In this document: positions 52,882-61,800 of the stretch, piece by piece
Position numbering within the stretch: the first letter of the stretch is position 1
How the letters are laid out: every line of letters starts with the position of its first letter
Source of the DNA: Whitmania pigra
Taxonomy: Eukaryota; Annelida; Clitellata; Hirudinida; Haemopidae
Assembly: GCA_021613335.1 (NCBI GenBank)
Contig: JAJTWR010000431.1
Coordinates: 1-64,000, forward strand
DNA length: 64,000 nt
Reading direction: 5' to 3'
Notes under the pieces: model-generated
Database searches by the model: none
What the model was told of the DNA's origin: nothing
The model's input: only the letters and a program-made list of their open reading frames with translations
Program-made: the position numbers and the translations under genes

Positions 52882-55800
52882 CTACTTCTTAACCTGAATT
52901 TGGATGTCAACGCCAATTGCCGCCCGGAGGGCCATACATTCGTCGCTCACGGCAAAGGCGGCTAGGTCGTTGAGCCGCGCAGTCACCGGCACCCGATAGG
53001 TGGAGCCGGTCTCAGCGCTGACCATACGTTTCACCGGTTCGAGGTAACCGGCGAGGATCGCCCCTACCCGGGTGACGGTGTATTCCATGCCCTCATAAAA
53101 GGAGACGAGTTCAATCGTCGGCACCCGCTGGCTCAACGCTTGGCAGGCACGCACGAGTACGTCGCGCCTCTGGGGACTCAAAACCTTCTCCAAGAAGCTC
53201 CGATCGGTCTGGATGAGCTCGGGCGGGGCCGTGAAGCGGTAGCGATCGACGGCGAGGGTGAGCGCCGCCTGGACGAGGACGCCCAACCTTTCCGGCGCCA
53301 TCCGTTGAGTCAGGATGAATTCTGGGCGCAGGAGGGAGAGCGTGCGGGCGCTGGTATACAGGAGCTCCGGGGCTACCGTCATGGCGAAGAACCGACCACC
53401 TAAGCGCACGGCCGGTGGTTCGATGTGGCAGAGATCAATCGAGAGCGTTGGGTCCGGCGCCACCGCGGCCGTTCGTTTCGCGATGCGCTCGCGCTGCGCA
53501 GCGAGGAAAGGCGAGAACACAGGCACCGAGTCCATGCCCAATACCCGTGCAGCCATCATGTAGGGCTTGAGTTGGAACTCCTGGGCCCGGGACATGTCGA
53601 TGAGGTGTTTTTTAGGGTTGAAGGCGTATTTGGCCGGATCTTCTGTGAAGTGTGCTCGACACTCGCCGCCCAATATCGCGAGGACTTCCGCGAGGTAGAT
53701 GTTGATGCGCGGGTGGTAGAGCGTCTTTCGCCAGAGGTCTTCGGTGAGCGCGAATTGCGGAGTCTCCCGAAGGCGGGCGTAGCCGGAGAGGCGTGCGAGA
53801 ATTTCCTTGGCCACCGTGCCCATTTCGCCGGTCAACCCCGAGGAGACCTGGGCGGCCATCCACGCGAGATCAAGCTGTTTTGCGCGTGCGGCTGATTCGG
53901 CGATAGCTGAGATCGCTTCTTTTTGGCTGAAGCCAGCGCGAAGCGCACCGCGCCACGCCTCGAGTGCTTCGGTCTTGTGGTCCGGCAAGCTTTGGGCGAC
54001 GAGCGCGAGGCGCTGTTGGAGCTCGCCATCCTGCGGCAGTCCTCTCGCCGCGACTTGGTAAGCTGCAAAGGCAGCATCCGGGTTCTGGAGCGCATTTTGG
54101 TAGAGCTCGCCCAAGGAGCGCCACAGCGCCATGCGTATCCCGTGGGTCTCATCCTCTTTGGGGATGCGGGCAATCATACGCTTGTAGTTCTCTTCAAGTT
54201 GGGGCCAGAGGCGGTTGGAACCGAGCATCCTCTCCATGCTGGAGAAGGCTTCGACGAGTTGCCAATCGATATCGAGTGCTTGGTTGAACGCCTGGGCCGC
54301 TCGCTCGATGTCGCCCATGGCGTCGCGCGCCAATTCGCCGACTTTCAGCCACGCGCGCTTGGCGCGTTCCGGATCCCCTTGCAACTCCGGCAAGGTAAGC
54401 ATGTGCTCCAGTATTTCGGCGGCGCGGGCCCCTTGCTTGGTCTCTTGGTAGAGGGCGAAGAGCACATCGAGGATTTCACTCACCTCCGGACGCGCACGGT
54501 GTGCAGCCTGGAATGCCTCTATCGCCAAATGCGGATCCTTCAGGCGATCGCGGGCCATCGCCCCGATGGCGACGCCGATGTCGAAGCGCGACTCCGGCGC
54601 ACAGACCCGCAGAAGTCGATTCCCGTACTCCACCGCGAGATCCCAACGCCCGGCCTTCTCGTGGATTCCGACGAGCGCCCGGAGCGACTCCTCGTGGTTC
54701 TTCGAGAATTCAAGCGCCTTCTCGAAGTGGTTCGTAGCGCGGTCAATTTGCCCCAGCTGGTGCAAGAGCGTGCCGATGGTGCAGTAGAGTTCGCCCACCT
54801 CCAGTTCCGCCAAGGTGCTTCGGTGGTGCGCGAGAATCGACTGGAAGATGCGCAGCGCTTCTTGGGGGCGCCCTACCCGCATCAAAAGGCTCCCGTAGGA
54901 CTCGAGGAGCAAGAGATAGGTCGCGTCGATGCGCCAAGCTTCTTCAAAGACTTGGAGCGCTTTTTCGTCGTTGTGCGTCTTCTGCGCGACGTAGCCCAGC
55001 CGGTACAGCCGCTGGCAGAGCTGCTGCGACTCGTCGGGGTTCTGCCGTAGGCCCTCGACCACAAAATCGAGCAACTGCTCGCACTTCTCCCAGGCTTCGT
55101 CGGCGTAGTAGATGTCGGCGAGCGGGGTAGCCGCGTCTAAGGAAGTTGGATCGTTTCGGTATGCCTCCTCGAAGGCGCTCCGTGCCGGGTCACGGCGCTC
55201 TTGCTGCAGGTAGAAGTGCCCCGCCTGAATCCAGGCCGCGCAGCGCTCAGGACCTTCGACGCTATGGTTCGCTTCGTCGACGAGGGTCTGCTCGTAGCCT
55301 TCCCAGTTTTCCTGCTGTTCGTACAAGTGGCGCAGCCCGCGGAGCGCTAGGAGCATCCCCGGGGCCACGGCGAGGGCCTGCTCGTAACACCGCTGCGCAC
55401 TCGCGGTATCGGAGAGCATCTCCTCGTGAATACGCGCCATCATCGAGTAGTACTCGGCAGCCTCTGGCGTACCTTCGACGATGGAGGCTGCACGCTGCCA
55501 GGTTTCAATCGCGATCGGCCAGTTGCCGGTGCGCTCGTAGAGGCCGCCGAGCGCGTGGAGTGCCTGGACGTTCTGGGGATCCAACTCCAACGCGTGCTGA
55601 AGCGAATTCACCGCTTGGTCGAGTGCGCGGCGCAGTTTTTCTTCGGCGTTCGCAATGGAGACCCACAGGTTCGACTGCGCGTGTGGGTCCGGGGAGAGTT
55701 CCAATTGACGCTTTAGGGTGTCGACGAGATCATCGCCCCGCCCTTGTGCGAAGAGCACCTCCGCCAAGAGTGCGTAGGCCTCCGGGTCATCGGGAGAAAT

Positions 55801-58800
55801 CGCTACCGCGAGCCGTGCGCACTGCTCCGCGTTATCGAGGTTCTCAAACCGCTCCCACCAGAGGTGCGCCGAAGCACCGAGAAGCTCCAGCTTCTTCTTC
55901 GGGTCTTCGGTGAGTTCGGTATGCCGGTTGTAGACGTCGAGGAGTTCCGCGGGCTGGTCGGTGACCAGATAGAGCCGCTCGAGCGCCTCTATCGCCGCGA
56001 GGTCCTCCGGCACTGCCTCGACCGCTTGGGAATAGGCTTGGATAGCCTCGGGTACTTGCTCGGCGAGTTCAAAGTTTGTGCCCGCAGAGCGCAGCAATTC
56101 GGCGCGCTCGGCGGGCTCGGTCGGCAATTCCGCCGCGCGGAGGTACGCGTGGGCAGCCCCGCTCACATTTCCCTGTCGCTCGCAGAGGCCGACGAGGGCC
56201 TTGAAGGTGTCGACGCTCGGCGCGACTTCAATCGCCTGCTCCAACATCGACTCGGCGCGCACGGGGTCTTGGAGCTGCTCCTCATGGGCGCGCGCCAACT
56301 GCAGCAGGATGCCCACCCGCTCTTCGGGTTCAACGGCTGCTTCCAGGCGCTTGTCGAGCGTCTGGACGTAGCTCTCCCCTTGTCCATGCCGCGCGAAAAT
56401 ATCGGCGAGCGCCGCGAGTGCCGGTTGGTTCGATGGGTCGAGCGCCAACACATTTCGCAACGAGGCTTCTGCTGTCGTCGGGTCGTCGAGCTTCTGGTCT
56501 TGGATGCGGGCCAAAGCCACGTGCAGCGCTACCGAGGTCATTCCTCGGGGAACTTTTTCGAGCACCTGTTCAAGGGCGAGCGCGAACTCTTCGTAGCTCT
56601 CGGTCTCATCGGCGAGGCGCTCCGCTCCCGCGAGGACTTCCGCGTCTTCGGGCACGAGTTCGAGCGCCCGGATGAGGTTCATGAACGCGCCGGTCTGCGA
56701 CGCGAGGCGCTGTTCCTGAATCTCCGCAACTTCCTTCAGCGCTGCGACCTTCTCCTCGTTGGTGACGAATTGAGGAATGAAGCGCTCGATGAGGTCGGTG
56801 TACGCCCGCCAGTCGTTGAGCGAAGCGTAGACGGTCTTCGCGCGCTCAAAGGCATCGCGGTTCGCCGGGTCGATGTCGAGAACCTTCTCGAAGGCCGGCG
56901 CGGCGAGTTCCGGACGCTGGACTTCCTTCTCCCACAGTTCGCCGATTTCGAGCTGCGCCGCGATGGCCTGTTCGAGGTCGTCGAGCTCCGCGTAGTAGGT
57001 GCTCTTTGCCGAAAGGGCGTTCGCCGCGTCGTTCCAGGCGCCGAGGCGGGCGAAGACGCCTTTCAAAGCGTCGAGGTCTTCCGGCGCATGCGGTCCCGCT
57101 TCCAGAGTTTTGCGTGCGAGGTCCAACGATTCTTCTCGACGAGGAATCTCCGCGAGCTCCATCGCGATGCGAATCTTGGTCCGGCGAACCTCGACGGGAT
57201 CTTCGAGCACCGGCAGCGAGCGCCGCAATATCGCGATGAGTTCGTCACGCTTGCCAAGCGCCCCGTAGGCCGTTCGGAGCGCATCGAGCGCCTGGACATT
57301 GCGCGGGTCGCGATCCAAGACCGCCTTGAAGGAGGCTGTCGCCTCTTCGGGTTTGTTCAAGGTCGTGAGCCGCAGGCGACCCAACCACTCGTGTAGCCGG
57401 AGTTGCTCTTTGGTGTCGGTGCTGAAGGAGAGCCGCCAAGTGAGCAACTCTTCGAGCTCGGTAAAGCGTTCGGAGGTGGAGAGCACTTGCGCAAGCCCGC
57501 CGAAGGCCTCTTGGTTCCGTGGATTGGTTTCGAGGACGCCTTGGTAGATCTTCGCGGCCTCGTCGCTGTCGGTCTCGGCGGTAATCCCCGCGAGCTTCAC
57601 CAGTACCGACTCGGCTTCCACTCCGGACACGAGCGGCTTTAACTTGTCGAGCGTGGCAGCGAGCCGTTCACTCGCCCCGGCCTTTTCGTAGAGCTTCACC
57701 AGCGCACGCAGCGCCCCGAGATGTTCTGGGTCCGTGGAGAGGATCTCTTCGTAGGCGGCGGCGGCCCGCTCGGGCTCGTCGAGGCGATCGGCGAAAATGG
57801 CGCCCAAGCGCAGGAACGTGGCGATGCGCTTCTGCGGCTCAGCTTCGTAGTGCAAGGATTCTTCAAGGACATCAACCTGCGACGCCGTATCTCCGGCCTG
57901 CTCGTAGAGCTGTTCGAGAATCGGCATGACGCGCGGCGCGTAGACTTCGTTCCCACGCACCTGCGCGTAGAATTGAGCCGCGCGCTCCGGCTCGCCTAAG
58001 CGGACCGAATACAGCTCGCCCAACTCGATCGCCGACTCAGCGGCGACTTGAGGATCTGTGATGTTGGGGTATTCGGCCTCAATCGAACTTGCGACCTCTT
58101 CAAAGTTACCGAGCGCCGCACCAAGCGCGATGAACTCTCGGCGGCTCTCGGACCAGTTCGGGTCCTCTTGGTAGCTCCGGTAGTACGACAGGTACGAGGC
58201 TTCCCGGTCTCCTTGGAGCGCTTGCAGGCGCGCCAACTCGAAAAGTGCGTCCCGGCGCAGCTTCCCGGGGGGAAGGATGCTCACTTGCGTCGCGAGCAGC
58301 GTGCCCAAGCGGCCAAAGTCCTTCCGCCGCCGATAGGTCGTAATCAGCACCGCCGCTGCTTCGGCGTTCCCTTGGTTCTCTGCGACCATTGCTTCGAGGC
58401 GCCCGGCGGCCACGGTGTTCTGCGGATCGTCCTCCAGCGCCTTGGCGTAGATCGGCACCGCCCGCGCCGGTTTGCGCAGGCGCTGTTCGAGAAGTGCGCC
58501 CAACTTCACCGCGAGCGTGGCGCGCTCCGGTCCTTTGGTCACTTCGAGGCGTTGTTCGAGGAGTTGCGCCAGCTCCGACCACTGCTCGAAGCGCTCGGTC
58601 AGGCGGATGAGTGCTTCGAGGGCGACCTTGTTCTCCGGGTCGAGCTGGTGGGCGAGGCGGTAGGTTTCGAGCGCCGAGTGTTGATCGTCGAGTTCGAGGA
58701 GTTCGAGTTCACCCAGGCGAAGCACGAGCTCCAACCGATCGGGCGGCTCGGTCTCGATGCGTGCGCGCAGCACCTCGCGCAACTCTTCGGTAGCACCCGC

Positions 58801-61800
58801 GTGGGTGAGCGCCGCGTCGAGGCGCTCTAAGGCGACGGCGTCTCGCGGGGATTCCGCGAGCACGTACCGCCAGCAATCGGCCGCACCAGCCATGTCTCCG
58901 AGCGATTCGAGGGCTTGTCCTCGTGCGAGCCACAGCGCCCGGGCGACCCCACCATCGGTAACTTTTTCGGAGGCACGGCCAAGCCCTTCGATGAGCGCTT
59001 CGAGCGCCGAAGCCTTGGTCGCAAATTCAACGAGCATCTCCACTTGCTCTGCACTCTGTGGCGCTTCTTCGAACCCGCGCAGCGCGGCGGCGAAAGCGAG
59101 CTCAGGATTTTCAAGCTCCCGAGAGTAGAGTTCAGCGAGCTTCCAGGCGAGCTCAGCGCGGGTCTCCGCAACTTCCTCGGAGGCGATGCGCGCTTCGAGC
59201 ATCTGCGCCTGTTTGTGGAAGTCGCCTTCCCGCGCGAAGACGGGTTCCAACGCCTTTGCCGCCTCGCCTTTGAGCGGGCTATCGGAGTTCGCCAAGTCTT
59301 CCAGTGCGCCGATGGCCGCCGCGTGGTTGGGGCGGAGCGACAGGACTTGTTGCAAGGTGGCGAGGGCCCCTTCGTGATCGCCGAGGCGCCGCATCTGCAG
59401 TCGGCCGAGGCGCACCTGCAGCTCAAGGGACTGCTCGACCCGCCCCGACTCGCGTACCCGGACGACTTCGCTCTCCAGTCGACGGGCGAGTTCATCCCAC
59501 CGCTCCATCTCGGTGAGGATACGGGTGAGGTGCTTCATCGCACTCTCACTGTCCGGGCGTCGTTCGAGGATGCTCTCGTAGCAACGAGCGGCGAGCGCTT
59601 TGTCGGAGAGGATGTCGTCGGCGAGGGTCGCGAGTTCGAAGAGGATATTGAGCTGGGTCGACGGACTCTGTTCGAGGTGGAGCTGCCGCTCCATGATCGC
59701 TGCGAGTTCCTTGAACTGGCTCGCCTTCTTGTGCATTTGCGCTAGCCGAGCGAGGACCATGGTGTCGTTTGGGTCCTGCTCCAGCACATGGTGCCAAGCG
59801 AGCATGGCTTCGTCTGCACGGCCGAGGCGGTCGCTGTACATAGGGGCGAGCTGTCGCCACAGCTCGGCTTCGATATTCGGCGCGACCTTCCGGTTGATGA
59901 TCTCCCGGTAGGACTCCGCCAGCTCTTCGAAGGTGCCCAGTTCAACTGCGAGGCGCTCGAGGTCTGCCCGAACTTCCGCGTCCTCCGGATTGTCGACCAC
60001 TGCTCGGCTGAGCGCACGCAGCGCCTCCAACTTGTTGCCGGCAGTTTCCTGCAGGCTCGCGATTTCTTTTAAGGTCGCCGCACGCGCCGTTTGGTCAAGG
60101 CCACTGACACGCAGCTCCAACACCTCCGCGAGCCGCCGAGCATCCTTGAGTTCTCGGTAGCGCGGCTCAAGGATGCGGGCCGCTTCCGCAGAGGTTTCTC
60201 GAACTGCGATGAGTCGTTCCACACCGGCGAGCCCCGCGGCGTTCCCGGGGGACAGCTTCAAAACCTTCTCGAAGGCTCGGAGCGCTGCGGCGTTCTCTCC
60301 GGAGCGCAAGAGGAGCTCTGCCCACGATAGCGTGTAGCGGAGCCGATCTTCGGCCTTTTCGGAGATCTTTCCGAGTTCTTCCAGCACCTTCGCGTGCTCC
60401 GGCGTGCGGTGCAGGCGCTCAAAGATGCGTTCCAGCCCGGCCAAGATTTCGACCGAACGCTCGATTTTGAGTGCCGCTTGGTAAGCGACGATCGCTCGGT
60501 CGTCTTGTCCGGAGGCTTCGAGCGCGACCGCGGCCTTCAAGAAGTGGAATCGGCGTTCTTCCGAAGTGGTGGCGACCTCCGCCTGCTTCTCGTGGACCTC
60601 TGCGAGGCTACGAGCATTGTTCGAGGTCTCGTAAATCTGTCCTAAGTTCGACAGTGCTTCGGCGTCGTTCGGCGAGAGCTCAAGGAGCTGCTTCCAGTTC
60701 TGCGCCGCCACTTCGGGCGCACCGAGCTCTTGGCGGAGTTCTGCGGCACGGCGCAGGAACGTGACTCGCTCTTCGGGAGGCGCGTCGGCGTCGCCGCCAG
60801 CACCTTCGTACATCTCCGCAAGTTCCGCAGAGGATCGGTTGAGGGCAGCAAGGCGCTCCAAGTCGGTGCGCAGCGACTCTCGATCGTAGCCTTCCATGAA
60901 GGCCCGCGAGAGCACTTCGAAGGCGCGCGCCGGTTGGCGCCCATCGCGATCGTACAGCGCCGCGAGTTCTCGCAGTAGCTTCGACCGCTCATCCGGGTCG
61001 GTCGCTACGGTGAGGCGCGCTTCGCGCAGGGTGATCTTCGGACTGTGCTCCTTCGTGACATCAAGCGCTTCGTCGAGCATGCGCATCGCTGCGCCGCCGT
61101 ATTCGCTCGGCTCCTTAATCCAGGATGCGAGAGCTTCGCGGGTCTCGCGGTGGGCCGGATCTTCGGAGAGGACTTGCCGAAAGAGTTCGAGCGCCCCCGG
61201 TGCATCGGACAAGGCCGTCCGGCGAAGAACGCCCAAGCGGCAGGCGAGTTCGCGTCCTTTGGGAGTCGAGCCCTCTTGATTGCGCAAGAGTTCGAGTGCG
61301 AAGGCGAGCTCCGAAGGTCGTTCGAGCTGGCCATAAATGCGCGCGAGCGCCACCGCAGGTTCGCGGGCGCGGGGGTCGCGGGCGACGATTTTTCGCCAGT
61401 TCTCCGCAGCGTGTTCGAGATCGCCGAGCTTGTGCTCGTAGACTGTCGCCGCTTCGGCATAGAGGGCGGTGCGCTCGGTGGGCTCCTGCTCCAACGCGGC
61501 GAGCCGCTCGACCACCGCCACCAGCGCAGGCCAGTTTTCCCGCGCACGATTCAAACGACGGAGCGCCTTCAGCGCGACGATGTGCTTCGGGTCGATAGCA
61601 ACCACCGCGTCGAGGTGGCGAATCGCCGCATCCCGCTGGTTGAGCTTGCGCTCGTAGACGTCGGCGAGCTCCTCATGAACGCCGATCAGTCCCGGAGCGT
61701 TGTTCTTGATGAGCCGCTCCAACTCGACCGCGTAGGTGTCGAAAGCGCTCGCCTCTTCGGCTGCCGCCCGGACCGCCTGGCGGATATCCGGGGCGTCGGG